From assembly GCF_005771425.1 (NCBI RefSeq), contig NZ_VBTZ01000011.1, positions 1 through 64,000 on the forward strand: DNA of 64,000 nt, written 5' to 3'. The notes under the pieces are model-generated. The model saw nothing but the letters and a program-made list of their open reading frames with translations, made no database searches and was not told where the DNA came from. Position 1 is the stretch's first letter. Each line of letters starts with the position of its first letter. This stretch comes from Methylocystis sp. B8. Its GTDB lineage: Bacteria; Pseudomonadota; Alphaproteobacteria; Rhizobiales; Beijerinckiaceae. A program made the position numbers and the translations under genes. This document shows, one piece after another, positions 34,947 through 44,361 of the stretch.

Positions 34947-37447
34947 TCGGCGCCTCCTGCGCTCGCTGCGACGAGACGCTCTTCTTCATGCGCCGCAGGC
35001 GCCGGGAAGATGCAGGTGACGGTCGTGCCTTCGCCAGGCGCGGAATCAATGAAGACCTTGCCGCCATGGAGGTCCATGAAGGCGCGCACGATCGAGAGAC
35101 CAAGTCCCACGCCGCGATGGCGTGAACCGGCGGTATGCGATTCGAAGCGGTCGAAGACGCGTTCTAGAATTTCCGGCGAAATCCCGCGCCCGCGATCGGT
35201 CACTTTGAAGACGATTTCGTTCTCGCGTCGCATCACGGCGAGCGTGACAGTCTGGCCCGGACGCGAGAAGCCGATGGCGTTAGAAAGCAGATTGAACAGG
35301 ATTTGGCGCACCCGCTTGGCGTCGCCACGGAACGCTCCGACATCGTCCATCGCGACGATCTGGACCTCGATCGAATTCTCTATGAGTCGGTCTTGTACGC
35401 CTTCGATGGCGGCGCGCATCGTCGTCTCGACGTCGACATCGGAAAATTCGAGCTTCATCGCATCCTCGTCGATAGTCGCAAGATCGAGAATATCATCGAC
35501 GATGGCGAGCAGCGCCGCCGAGGATTTGCTCACGTAGCCAAGATATTCGCGCTGGCGGGCGTTGAGCGGTCCGGTCGAGGCCTCTCCGAGGAGATGCACG
35601 AAGCCGTTGATGTTGTTGAGGGGCGACCGCAACTCGTAGCTGACGTGATGAATGAAGTCATTGCGTAGCTTTTCGGCTGCGAGCAGCGCTTTGTTGCGGT
35701 CCGTGAGCGCGCGCTCGACGCTCACGTCGGCGGAAACATCGACGAAGGTGAGGAGCGCCGCGCCCTCGAGCAGAGGTTGCGCCGCGCAATCCAAGACCAC
35801 GCCATCGTTGCGCTCGATGCGCCGGGTCAAGCCTTCGCGCATTTCATTAAGGCCGGTGACGAAACCCTGTAGCGCCGCCCATGTCTCCTCTTTGGAGTGC
35901 AGCGCGCGACATTCGGCGGCGACCGCCTCGAAACGGGGTCTCTTCGCGAGTTCCTCGGGATCGAGGCGCCAGAGGCGGGCGAAGGCAGGATTGCTGAACC
36001 TCAAGCGTCCGTCGGAGCCAAAGACCGCGACGCCCTCATGGAGCGTATCCAGCGTTTCGCTCTGCATGCGGGCGAGCGCATTGAAACGCGTTTCGAGATC
36101 ATAGGCCTTGGTGGCGTCGTCATAGAGATAAGTGACGCCGCCTTGGGGATTCGGATGCGCGACGACATCGACGATCCTGCCGTTCGGCAGATGCCATGTG
36201 TGGGTTACGGGCTCCGGCGAATGGTAAGCCTCGAACAGCCGTTCCTTCCAGGCTCTGTAATCCGATTCTACCGGCACGCGCTGCTCGGCGCGCAGCCGGT
36301 CGAGAATTTGTCCGTCGGTGGGCTTTTGTTCAAGAAAAGCGAGATCGAGCTGCCACAGTTTGGCGTAAGCGTCGTTGCAATACATAAGGCGTCGCGCGCG
36401 ATCGAAGCTCGCGACCGCCGTCGGCAGCTGATCGAGCGTGCGCACATGCGATTGCATCTGCTCTTCGAGATCAGCGCGAACCGTCTCGACCTCGTGACGA
36501 TCGATTGCAATGGCGGCGGCCGCCCCCGAGGGGGCGGCCTGCGTCACGTCGAGCGGATGACGTTCGCCTGCGACGACCGCGTTGACCCGCTCGCGCCAAA
36601 CGCTGTTTTTGGCGCGCGCTTGCTCAGCCGCGCTGCGCGCCGACTGATCGAGCAATTCCAGCTTTCTGGCGACGGCGTCCTCCGGGTTCTTCGCTTCCAC
36701 CGCCTGCGCGTAGGCGTCGTTGACGAAAATGAGTTCGCCTGCGTCGTCGCGTATCCAAAATGGCGCAGGCAGCGCCTTGAGCATCGCGCGCAGACCGGCA
36801 AGTTCGGATTGCGCCGCAGCGTAACGCTCGCGAAGGCCTATCAACTCCAATCTGTCGCCGGAGACTTCGCGAATGCGCAGTACGGCGCTGCCGCCAACCG
36901 CGCGACCGTCGGCGTCGAAATGCCGTCCGGCGACGCCGCCAAGCGCCAAACGAAAGCTTTCGCCGCTTTTTCGCAGACGTTCAACGGCGCCCTCAAGCTC
37001 CTGAGCGTCTTTGGGCGCAAGCCAGGCGCTAAAGTCCAATAGCCGGCGCGGCGCGACGGCAGCCCCTGTCATCATCAGCGAGGAAGAATGGATGTCCGGT
37101 TCGGCGTCGGCCGCCTTCCAGGCGAGGAAAATCTGCGGTTCGGCCGCGAGAAAGGTTTTCGCCCGGTCGAGTTGGGCGCGGGCGTCCTCGCTTTCGGCGC
37201 TTAGCGCGGCTTCGCGCCGGCGCCAGACGGCGCGTTCGCGCACATGCGTTATGACGATGGCGGCGGCGAAGATCGCCAACCCCCCGCCGAAAGCGAAACT
37301 GACGACTTGCGGATCGAACGACAGATCATCGAGAACGCCAGCGGCGCGCGCCGGCGTCGCCTCGAGCCATAAAAGCAGAGACCCGAGCGAAGCGCCGGAA
37401 AAAGGGGGAGCGCCAGAATAATGGGTCGCGCGCCGCCGTCTCTTCAT
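34943..37447 (-). CDS. divL: DivL-type PAS sensor kinase with tyrosine in the H-box
   Basis: DivL is an atypical histidine kinase that governs CckA and the CtrA cell-cycle pathway together with DivK. The 834-residue product has a membrane-proximal N-terminus (helix near residues 50-70), several PAS domains (for example LPAPFWIRDDAGELIFVNDA and LPTAVASFDRARRLMYCNDA) and a kinase core. The phosphoacceptor motif reads FIHHVSYELRSPLNNI, with Tyr in place of His, the DivL hallmark. The ATPase domain is complete (NLLSNAIGFS, DRGRGI, GVGLGLSIV). It heads the leftward divL/tsaE-amgK/murU/addB/addA block and is essential in relatives. Confidence 0.9.
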   Translation of the reverse strand: MKRRRRATHYSGAPPFSGASLGSLLLWLEATPARAAGVLDDLSFDPQVVSFAFGGGLAIFAAAIVITHVRERAVWRRREAALSAESEDARAQLDRAKTFLAAEPQIFLAWKAADAEPDIHSSSLMMTGAAVAPRRLLDFSAWLAPKDAQELEGAVERLRKSGESFRLALGGVAGRHFDADGRAVGGSAVLRIREVSGDRLELIGLRERYAAAQSELAGLRAMLKALPAPFWIRDDAGELIFVNDAYAQAVEAKNPEDAVARKLELLDQSARSAAEQARAKNSVWRERVNAVVAGERHPLDVTQAAPSGAAAAIAIDRHEVETVRADLEEQMQSHVRTLDQLPTAVASFDRARRLMYCNDAYAKLWQLDLAFLEQKPTDGQILDRLRAEQRVPVESDYRAWKERLFEAYHSPEPVTHTWHLPNGRIVDVVAHPNPQGGVTYLYDDATKAYDLETRFNALARMQSETLDTLHEGVAVFGSDGRLRFSNPAFARLWRLDPEELAKRPRFEAVAAECRALHSKEETWAALQGFVTGLNEMREGLTRRIERNDGVVLDCAAQPLLEGAALLTFVDVSADVSVERALTDRNKALLAAEKLRNDFIHHVSYELRSPLNNINGFVHLLGEASTGPLNARQREYLGYVSKSSAALLAIVDDILDLATIDEDAMKLEFSDVDVETTMRAAIEGVQDRLIENSIEVQIVAMDDVGAFRGDAKRVRQILFNLLSNAIGFSRPGQTVTLAVMRRENEIVFKVTDRGRGISPEILERVFDRFESHTAGSRHRGVGLGLSIVRAFMDLHGGKVFIDSAPGEGTTVTCIFPAPAAHEEERLVAASAGGAE

Positions 37448-37733
37448 TGCGAGGACGACTCCGCTTGCTGGCGATCAGCATGCTGGCGATCGGCTTGGTT
37501 GCGATCGGCTTGGCGCGTCATGAGAACCGGTCTCCACGGTCAATTGCGGGCGCTCATCACAACAACGCCGTAAGCGGTTCACGCAGGACACGGACGAAAA
37601 GCCTGCGGAGCGCAGGATCATGCGGACAGATTCCGTCGACAGGAAGACGAAAGGCCGCCCGTCGCGCCGCTTGCGAATCAGCTTCAATCTTAAGCGCAAA
37701 AGCCCAAAACGGAATCTTTGGCGCAAAACAAAA

Positions 37734-37763
37734 CGGCCCCGCTCCAGGCGAGGAGCGGGGCCG
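37734..37763 (-). terminator. Rho-independent terminator of ahcY
   Basis: CGGCCCCGCTCC and GGAGCGGGGCCG are exact 12-bp arms around a 6-base loop. On the minus strand it is followed by TTTTGTTTT. The rest of the gap 37448-37788 shows no gene. Confidence 0.9.
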
Positions 37764-37788
37764 CGTATGGCGGAACGGCTGAGCCGGA

Positions 37789-39198
37789 TCAGTAGCGATA
37801 ATGTTCCGGCTTGAAGGGGCCGTCCTTCGGCAGGTTCAGATATTTCGCCTGCTCGTCGGTCATATGGGTCAGCTTCACGCCGATCTTGTCGAGATGGAGC
37901 GAGGCGACCTTCTCATCGAGGTGCTTGGGCAGCGTGTAGACTCCCACCGGATACTGGCCCTGCTTGGTCCACAATTCAATCTGCGCCAGCGTCTGATTGG
38001 TGAAGGAGGCCGACATCACGAAGGAGGGATGGCCCGTCGCGCAGCCCAGATTCACCAGGCGCCCTTCCGCGAGCAGGATGATGCGCTTGCCGTCCTGGAA
38101 CTCGATCTCGTCGACCTGCGGCTTCACATTATGCCATTTGAGATTGCGCAGGCCCGAAACCTGAATCTCCGAGTCGAAATGGCCGATGTTGCAGACGATG
38201 GCGCGGTCCTTCATCGCGCGCATATGGTCGATGGTGATGACGTCGATATTGCCGGTCGCGGTGCAGAAGATGTCGGCGCGCTGCGCCGCGTCCTCCATCG
38301 TCGTCACCTCATAGCCTTCCATCGCCGCCTGCAAAGCGCAGATCGGATCGATTTCGGTGACGAGCACGCGGCAGCCCGCGTTGCGCAGCGAGGCGGCCGA
38401 GCCTTTGCCCACGTCGCCATAGCCGGCGATGCAGGCGACCTTGCCGGCCATCATCACGTCGGTGGCGCGGCGGACGCCGTCGACGAGCGACTCGCGGCAG
38501 CCATAGAGATTGTCGAATTTCGACTTGGTGACAGAGTCGTTGACGTTGATCGCCGGCCAGAGGAGCTTGCCCTCCTTGTGCATCGTGTAAAGGCGATGCA
38601 CGCCGGTCGTCGTCTCTTCGGTGACGCCTTTGATCGCCTCGGCGTTGCGCTTGTAGAAGCCGGGATTGGCCTTCAGGCGCTTCTTGATCGCGGCGTAGAG
38701 AACTTCCTCTTCTTCATTCGAGGCGGTCTCCAGAAAGGCGACGTCGCCCTGCTCGGCGCGGAGGCCAAGATGAATGAGCAGCGTCGCGTCGCCGCCGTCG
38801 TCGAGGATCATGTTCGGGCAGCCGCCGTCGCCCCATTCGAAAATCTTGTGGGTGTAGTCCCAATAATCTTCCAGCGTCTCGCCCTTCTTGGCGAAGACCG
38901 GCGTGCCGGTGGCGGCGATGGCGGCGGCGGCGTGGTCCTGCGTCGAATAGATGTTGCAGGAGGCCCAGCGCACGTCGGCGCCGAGCGCCTTCAAGGTCTC
39001 GATCAGCACCGCCGTCTGGATCGTCATGTGCAAGGAGCCCGCGACGCGCGCGCCTTTCAAGGGCTGCGCGGGGCCGAATTCGGCGCGGGTCGCCATCAGG
39101 CCCGGCATTTCCGTCTCGGCGATGGCGATCTCCTTGCGGCCCCATTCGGCGAGCGAAAGATCGGTGACGGCGAAATCGTTAAAGTGATGTGCGGTCAT
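37789..39198 (-). CDS. ahcY: Adenosylhomocysteinase
   Basis: Splits S-adenosylhomocysteine to adenosine and homocysteine in the methyl cycle, using bound NAD. The 469-residue product shows [20 protein letters not shown], the NAD-binding [20 protein letters not shown] and the conserved C-terminus [10 protein letters not shown]. The start at 39198 is chosen because AAGGA lies 7 bases upstream and [14 protein letters not shown] is the usual N-terminus. The longer reading from 39243 is less likely. I did not recognise a SAH riboswitch upstream. Confidence 0.96.
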   Translation of the reverse strand: MTAHHFNDFAVTDLSLAEWGRKEIAIAETEMPGLMATRAEFGPAQPLKGARVAGSLHMTIQTAVLIETLKALGADVRWASCNIYSTQDHAAAAIAATGTPVFAKKGETLEDYWDYTHKIFEWGDGGCPNMILDDGGDATLLIHLGLRAEQGDVAFLETASNEEEEVLYAAIKKRLKANPGFYKRNAEAIKGVTEETTTGVHRLYTMHKEGKLLWPAINVNDSVTKSKFDNLYGCRESLVDGVRRATDVMMAGKVACIAGYGDVGKGSAASLRNAGCRVLVTEIDPICALQAAMEGYEVTTMEDAAQRADIFCTATGNIDVITIDHMRAMKDRAIVCNIGHFDSEIQVSGLRNLKWHNVKPQVDEIEFQDGKRIILLAEGRLVNLGCATGHPSFVMSASFTNQTLAQIELWTKQGQYPVGVYTLPKHLDEKVASLHLDKIGVKLTHMTDEQAKYLNLPKDGPFKPEHYRY

Positions 39199-39272
39199 GC
39201 GAAATCCTTGTGTTTTCCTGCGCGGCTTAGTCTCGGATGTCATTTCCGACGTTTCGCGCGAGCCGAAGCGAT

Positions 39273-39321
39273 CGGGAATTCAGAGCAGCACCCTGCATTT
39301 CGCGTCTGCTCTGGATTCCCG
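39273..39321. repeat. Dispersed palindromic repeat, copy 1
   Basis: CGGGAATTCAGAGCAG and CTGCTCTGGATTCCCG are 16-base arms with one mismatch, upstream of ahcY. The left arm and its flank (AGCGATCGGGAAT) recur at 44300-44348. It looks like a REP-type intergenic repeat. Confidence 0.55.
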
Positions 39322-39489
39322 GTCGGACCTGCGGCCTGCGGGGAATGACAACCAAGCTACGGCTCAACCGAATTCGCGCCGCCAGCCCAGACTAGCGGCT
39401 CGGAGCGAGCCTATAGCAGGGGCGGCCGAGAAAGGCAATAAAGATATAAAGATTTCTTTATGTCTATCCGCTGCAGAGGCCGAGTCGCC

Positions 39490-39509
39490 GCAACAAAACG
39501 AAACAAACG
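39490..39509 (+). promoter_or_regulatory. 10-bp direct repeats upstream of the response regulator gene
   Basis: GCAACAAAAC and GAAACAAACG stand head to tail with a 10-base period, the form of OmpR-family binding sites. They lie about 80 bases before the regulator's start. A near-identical array is at 41581-41610. An ATAAAG-ATTT-CTTTAT palindrome lies about 30 bases further upstream. Confidence 0.55.
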
Positions 39510-39585
39510 CGCCAGAATCTCGACACGCCTATCCGGCATGTCCCGGCTGGGAACTGCTCGCTTGGAGCCGCGAATACGCGAATTA

Positions 39586-40317
39586 ATGAGATGCTTGGCC
39601 TTGAGTGAAACCGCACCGGGCGCGGTCGAAAAGCGACGAATCCTCGTCGTGGAAGACGACGTGGAGATCAGATCGCTCGTATCGAGATACCTCAGCGATC
39701 ACGGTTTCAAGGTGATGCTTGCCAGGGACGGCAAGCAGATGGACGAGGTTCTCGCTGGCGAGCAGGTCGATCTCATCGTGCTCGACATCAATCTTCCCGG
39801 CGAGGATGGGCTTTCGATCTGCATGCGTATGCGGAACACGGGAGGGCCTCCGCTAATCATGCTGACCGCGCGAGGCGAGGACACGGACCGGATACTTGGA
39901 ATCGAACTCGGGGCCGACGATTATCTGGTCAAACCCTTTATTCCAAGGGAACTGCTCGCGCGCATTGGCGCCGTCCTCAGGCGGACCGCCCCGAATATCG
40001 AGCCATCTCAGAAAATCAGCGCCTATTGTTTCTCCGGTTTCCTTCTAGACCCTTCCACGCGGCGACTGTTGGAGCCGACCGGCGTAAGGGTGATCCTGAC
40101 GAGCGCGGAATTCGACCTGCTCCTGACGCTCTGCCGCAATCCCGGGAAAGTCTTCTCGCGCGACGAGCTGAAGGCGGCGTCAACGACCGAACGGAGCGTG
40201 GACATTGTGATAAGCCGGCTTCGTCAAAAGATCGAGGCGGACCCGCGAGACCCAGCGCTCATCCAGACAGTCCGCTCGATGGGCTATACGTTCACGGCGA
40301 AAGTCAGCGTTCAGTGA
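39586..40317 (+). CDS. OmpR-family response regulator
   Basis: A 243-residue two-domain regulator. The receiver has the acidic VVEDDVE, the phosphoacceptor Asp in LIVLDINLPGEDG, the Thr in IMLTARGED and the Lys in YLVKPF. The C-terminal winged-helix domain shows LTSAEFDLLLTLCRNPGKVF and the recognition region ERSVDIVISRLRQKIE. The start at 39586 is the first sensible ATG; a TTG at 39601 is possible. It overlaps the kinase gene (GTGA). Direct repeats upstream suggest autoregulation. Confidence 0.92.
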   Translation: MRCLALSETAPGAVEKRRILVVEDDVEIRSLVSRYLSDHGFKVMLARDGKQMDEVLAGEQVDLIVLDINLPGEDGLSICMRMRNTGGPPLIMLTARGEDTDRILGIELGADDYLVKPFIPRELLARIGAVLRRTAPNIEPSQKISAYCFSGFLLDPSTRRLLEPTGVRVILTSAEFDLLLTLCRNPGKVFSRDELKAASTTERSVDIVISRLRQKIEADPRDPALIQTVRSMGYTFTAKVSVQ

Positions 40318-41576
40318 GGACGTCTGCGTTCCGAAACATCAATGTGCAGTTGGGGCTTCTCCTCCTCTTATGCGTCGGCCTGTTCCACGCGGCGGTGACC
40401 GCGATCCTTTTCCTGACTCACCCCGCTCCTGACGATCCTCGGGACCAAAGCGCCGCCGTCATCGTGGCGTCTTTGACGGCTTTAGACGCCGCTTCCGTGA
40501 CGGAAAGGCCGATGATCGCCGCCGCCCTGAACGCAAACCTTCCAGGTTTTCACGTCGAGCTTTCGGAGTCGGTAGTCGCCGCGCGCAATGGGCGTCACCC
40601 GGTCTACTTTCGATCCCGGCTGCCCGTTGGGGTCGAGATCGAAATGAAAGAGGGCCAGCAATTGTTCGGGTCGTTGCATGACGGCCAGAACTTCGTGCTC
40701 GACGCTCCCGATGCGCATCCAGGATTGCGTCGGTTCATCATCATCACCGTCGGCTTCGTCGCGCTCAGTCTGTTCGTCTTCTCACTATGGGCCGCGCTGT
40801 CGCTTACGCGTCCCCTTACGAACTTCGCCAACGCCGCCGAGTCCTTTGGGCTCGACAGCGTCCCGGCGCAACTGCCCGAGAAGGGTCCCGAAGAGGTGCG
40901 CAAGGCGACGCGAGCCTTCAATCGCATGCAGCGTCGCATTGCTGAGATGGCCTCTCAGCGAACGAGGATGTTGACGTCGGTCAGCCATGATTTGCGGACG
41001 CCGATCACGCGAATGCGTCTTCGCGCTGAATACATCGAAAACAGCGACACGAAAGCGAAACTGCTGCGGGACATCGACCAGATGGAGGCGATGGTCGGCG
41101 GCTGTCTCGACTATTTGCGCGGGGGCTTCCGCCAGGAGTTGGTGGTGCTGGATCTGGCAAGCCTGTTGCAATCGGTCGTCGACGAATTCGTCGACGTCGG
41201 CGCAGACGCCCGCTACGACGGGGTCGGTCACGCCAATGTTCTGGGCAGCCCAGATGATCTGCAACGCGCCTTTTCCAACCTTATAGACATTGCGGTGAAA
41301 TACGGGGAGAGCCCGGAGATCCGCCTGTCGGGGAACGATGAAGCGGCCGTCGTCGAGGTCGTCGACAGGGGTCCGGGCATCCCAGCGGAAAAAAGGGAAT
41401 TGATGCTTGAGCCTTTCGAGCGGGGAGATGCGGGCGCGTCCATGAATGCAAACGAGGGCTTCGGATTGGGCTTAGCGATCGCGCGCGCGATCGTGGAAGC
41501 CCACAGCGGACGCCTGACGTTGGACGAGCGGATTGGCGGCGGCCTCGTCGCCAAGGTGTGCCTGCCCAAGATTTGA
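40314..41576 (+). CDS. Sensor histidine kinase with an altered N-box
   Basis: A 420-residue membrane kinase, partner of the preceding regulator. There are two membrane helices (about residues 12-35 and 142-165) around a periplasmic sensor of roughly 105 residues, then HAMP, the H-box SVSHDLRTPITRMRLRAEYI and an ATPase domain with VVDRGPGIP and GFGLGLAIARAI. The N-box reads NLIDIAVKYG, where the second conserved Asn, a Mg-ATP ligand, is Ile. GTG at 40314 is taken as start because it overlaps the regulator stop and gives a normal N-terminus. Confidence 0.88.
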   Translation: MRTSAFRNINVQLGLLLLLCVGLFHAAVTAILFLTHPAPDDPRDQSAAVIVASLTALDAASVTERPMIAAALNANLPGFHVELSESVVAARNGRHPVYFRSRLPVGVEIEMKEGQQLFGSLHDGQNFVLDAPDAHPGLRRFIIITVGFVALSLFVFSLWAALSLTRPLTNFANAAESFGLDSVPAQLPEKGPEEVRKATRAFNRMQRRIAEMASQRTRMLTSVSHDLRTPITRMRLRAEYIENSDTKAKLLRDIDQMEAMVGGCLDYLRGGFRQELVVLDLASLLQSVVDEFVDVGADARYDGVGHANVLGSPDDLQRAFSNLIDIAVKYGESPEIRLSGNDEAAVVEVVDRGPGIPAEKRELMLEPFERGDAGASMNANEGFGLGLAIARAIVEAHSGRLTLDERIGGGLVAKVCLPKI

Positions 41577-41580
41577 CCTC

Positions 41581-41610
41581 GAAACAAAACGAAACAAATC
41601 GAACAAATAA
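41581..41610 (+). promoter_or_regulatory. Three 10-bp direct repeats upstream of the glycosyltransferase gene
   Basis: GAAACAAAAC, GAAACAAATC and GAACAAATAA follow each other without gaps, 5 bases after the kinase stop. They match the pair at 39490-39509. The array is 46 bases before the glycosyltransferase start, so it probably controls that gene. Confidence 0.6.
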
Positions 41611-41655
41611 ATGTCTTTGGAGAATCCGACCTAGGACCCGAAGAGGGTCATTGGG

Positions 41656-42912
41656 ATGTCGGCACATCAATCGGTTCCCGGCTGCGTCGCGCTATCGGGC
41701 AAAACAGTCGCAGTCGTGCATCCTGCCTGGCATTCCTGCGGAACGCATCAGGTTATCGCGAGTCAAATAAGGGCCTACAAAAGTCTTGGCGCGCGTGTGC
41801 TCTCCGTGGCGATCATGGACGATGTCACGCGCTCGATCGGCGCCGGCGCACGCTGGAATGATTATCGTGCGCATAGTCGGGACCTCGCTGCCGACGGGAG
41901 ATATGAATCGTCCGCAACGATCGCGGACCTCTTCAAGACGGCGCTCCTGAGAGACGGCTGGTGGCGTTTTATTCATGGCGACCATGCCAATTGGCTCGTG
42001 GAGGTGGTCAAGCGCGCGCCTCTGCCCGAAGGGCTCGATACGGACGCGATCGACCTGATCCACGCCAATCATTTCTTCGTGATGCCCTTCGTCGAGAGAA
42101 TGCGCGAGCGGCGCCGCATTCCCGTAATGATCGACACTCATGACATCCAGGCGCGGCAATACGAGCTCCGCAATCGGACTGGATTCATTCTCCCGCCGTA
42201 TGCCGGCTATGATGGTTTGCTCGCGGTCGAACTCGACTGGCTCAGGCGCGCCGACATCTGCATTCACTTGAATTCGGAGGAGCATGCGGCGTTCAGCCGT
42301 CTTCTGCCCCTCTCTTCTCACGAGTTGATCTATCCTTCGATCGCCCGAGTGCGTGCCGGAGCCAATGGCGCCCAGGCCATTTTTGTCGCGAGCAACAATG
42401 CGGCGAATTACATCAGCGCGCGATGGTTTTTGAAATATATTGCGCCACGCGCGCGCGAAATGTCGATCTCCATTTTTGGAAACATTGACGGGGGCGTGAA
42501 GAGCCGTGACAGGGGGTTATATGAGAATAATCGCCATCTTTTCCGGGGCGAGATCGCCGATATACAGTCCGCCTACGCCGATGCAGCTGTTGTCCTGCTT
42601 CCAACTAGAGAAGGGCATGGCCTTTCGATCAAAACCGTGGAAGCTCTGTCCAGCGGACTGCCGATCATTGCGACGTCGAAGGCTTTCAGGGGAATGGAGA
42701 TCGACCCTTCGCGACTCGGGAACGTGTTTATCGCGGACGACGCCAGCGAATTCGCCGCCGCTATGGTCGAGCGCCAGTCAATGGATCGAGGAAGCGATCC
42801 GAGGGCGAGCGATACGCGTACGCTATACGAAGAGAGATACTCACTGGAACACTATGCAAGTCGGCTGGGCGACGTCGCATGCAAGTTGATTGCCCGGATG
42901 CAAACGACGTGA
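41656..42912 (+). CDS. Glycosyltransferase (GT4-like)
   Basis: A 418-residue cytoplasmic or membrane-associated GT-B fold protein. The C-terminal half carries the donor-binding pattern PTREGHGLSIKTVEALSSGL, then PIIATSKAFRGM, typical of GT4-type retaining transferases. The N-terminal domain includes HPAWHSCGTHQVIASQI and IDTHDIQARQYE. It probably transfers a sugar to a surface polysaccharide; acceptor and sugar are unknown. The ribosome binding site is weak. It lies 79 bases after a two-component system and shares its operator-like repeats. Confidence 0.8.
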   Translation: MSAHQSVPGCVALSGKTVAVVHPAWHSCGTHQVIASQIRAYKSLGARVLSVAIMDDVTRSIGAGARWNDYRAHSRDLAADGRYESSATIADLFKTALLRDGWWRFIHGDHANWLVEVVKRAPLPEGLDTDAIDLIHANHFFVMPFVERMRERRRIPVMIDTHDIQARQYELRNRTGFILPPYAGYDGLLAVELDWLRRADICIHLNSEEHAAFSRLLPLSSHELIYPSIARVRAGANGAQAIFVASNNAANYISARWFLKYIAPRAREMSISIFGNIDGGVKSRDRGLYENNRHLFRGEIADIQSAYADAAVVLLPTREGHGLSIKTVEALSSGLPIIATSKAFRGMEIDPSRLGNVFIADDASEFAAAMVERQSMDRGSDPRASDTRTLYEERYSLEHYASRLGDVACKLIARMQTT

Positions 42913-43056
42913 GCCATGCCGGCGGCGCTTTTCTGTCGCGGCAACGGGGCTTCCAGCAGGCAAAAGTTTGTTACAGGACTTGCGATAGGTTTCGCGCCGC
43001 GCAGCCATAATTGACCACAGGCCAAATGCGCCTCTAAGCAACATGCGCGGGAACCT

Positions 43057-44289
43057 ATGAGGCCGATTCGTCGGCGCGGGGCGCTGGCGCCGATGACCTT
43101 CGACATTTATGAGCTGGGGCTGCTGCTCGCCGTCACGACCGCGGTGGCGCTCGTCTGCGAGCGGATGAGGCTGCCATATACGATCGGCCTGGTGCTCGCT
43201 GGCCTCGCTCTTGCGGCGCTGCCGCTCAAGATCGAACTGCCGCTGTCAAAGGACTTCGTCTACACCTTCCTGCTGCCGCCATTAGTGTTCGAGGCGGCGC
43301 TGCGGCTGAGCTGGCCAAGGCTGCGCCGCGATCTTCCGGTGATTCTCACGCTCGCCGGGCCAGGACTCATCGTCTCGGCGCTGCTGCTTGCAGCCGGCAT
43401 GCACTGGATCGCTGGCTGGTCGTGGACCGCGGCGGGGCTGTTTGGCGCGCTGATCTCGGCAACCGATCCCGTCGCTGTCGTCGCCACCTTCGACGAAGCC
43501 AGGGTGCGGGGGCGGGTCGACCTGCTGGTGCGCGCGGAAAGTCTGATAAATGACGGAACGGCGGCGACGGCTTTCGCCATCCTGCTTGCGATCGCGCTCG
43601 GCGCGCCGGCCGCGCCCATGGAAGTGACATGGACGTTGCTTCTAACTGTTGGCGGGGGGCTCGCCAGCGGCTTCGCCGTGGCGGGAGCGCTACTCTTTTT
43701 CGTGGGTCACACCAATAATAACTTAGTCAAGATCACGCTAACGACGCTGTGCGGTTATGGCTCCTTTTTGTTGGCCCAGCGAATAGACGCTTCGGGCGTG
43801 CTAGCTGCGCTTGCGGCAGGTCTGGTCGTGGCGCAAGGAAGCCGGTGGGGGCTTTTCGGCTCTACCGGACAGGGCGCGGTCGCGGCCTTCTGGGAATATG
43901 TCGCCTTTCTCGTCAATTCGGTAATCTTCATCCTGATTGGTCTGCATGAGGCCGAGCGGCATTTTCTGCCGGTGTTCTGGCCCGCCTCCGCCGCGATATT
44001 GCTTGCCGTCGCCGGGCGCGCCATTGCCGTCTACCCCTTCTGCGCCTTGTTTCGGGGAACGCGTTACGCTGTCGAACTCAGGCACCAACATGTGCTGTTC
44101 TGGGGCGGCTTTCGTGGCGCCTTGCCGCTGGCGCTCGCGCTTGGATTGCCGATGTCGATCGCTGAACGCGAAGACCTCGTCACCGTGACCTTCGCGGTGG
44201 TGGCGTTCTCCGTCTTCGTTCAGACGCTGGTGATGATCCCGTTACTTTATCGGCTGGGAGTGATTCATCGTCCGGCAGATCAGACTTAA
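43057..44289 (+). CDS. CPA1-family sodium/proton antiporter
   Basis: A 410-residue inner-membrane antiporter with about 12 membrane segments. The family core is visible: FLLPPLVFEAALRL, the ATDPVAVVATF motif with the transport Asp, RAESLINDGTAATAF, and FWEYVAFLVNSVIFILIGL, then WGGFRGALPLALAL. It would exchange Na+ or K+ for protons in pH and salt balance. The start may be 43057 (GGGAA upstream) or 43093. Confidence 0.92.
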   Translation: MRPIRRRGALAPMTFDIYELGLLLAVTTAVALVCERMRLPYTIGLVLAGLALAALPLKIELPLSKDFVYTFLLPPLVFEAALRLSWPRLRRDLPVILTLAGPGLIVSALLLAAGMHWIAGWSWTAAGLFGALISATDPVAVVATFDEARVRGRVDLLVRAESLINDGTAATAFAILLAIALGAPAAPMEVTWTLLLTVGGGLASGFAVAGALLFFVGHTNNNLVKITLTTLCGYGSFLLAQRIDASGVLAALAAGLVVAQGSRWGLFGSTGQGAVAAFWEYVAFLVNSVIFILIGLHEAERHFLPVFWPASAAILLAVAGRAIAVYPFCALFRGTRYAVELRHQHVLFWGGFRGALPLALALGLPMSIAEREDLVTVTFAVVAFSVFVQTLVMIPLLYRLGVIHRPADQT

Positions 44290-44299
44290 GCGTTACTGG

Positions 44300-44348
44300 A
44301 GCGATCGGGAATCCAGAACAACATTCCGCATGTCTGGGAGTCGCTCTG
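44300..44348. repeat. Dispersed palindromic repeat, copy 2 (degenerate)
   Basis: AGCGATCGGGAATCCAGA at the left edge matches copy 1 at 39269-39321, and CGCTCTGG at the right edge resembles its other arm. It lies between the convergent antiporter and L,D-transpeptidase-like genes. Confidence 0.45.
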
Positions 44349-44361
44349 GCGACGCCGTCGG

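Noticed and set aside
37801-39348. 515-codon plus-strand reading across ahcY
   Set aside because: Antisense shadow of ahcY; the minus strand encodes an unmistakable adenosylhomocysteinase.
39199-39480. Possible SAM/SAH riboswitch upstream of ahcY
   Set aside because: No recognisable riboswitch core was seen. The strongest structure there is the dispersed palindromic repeat.
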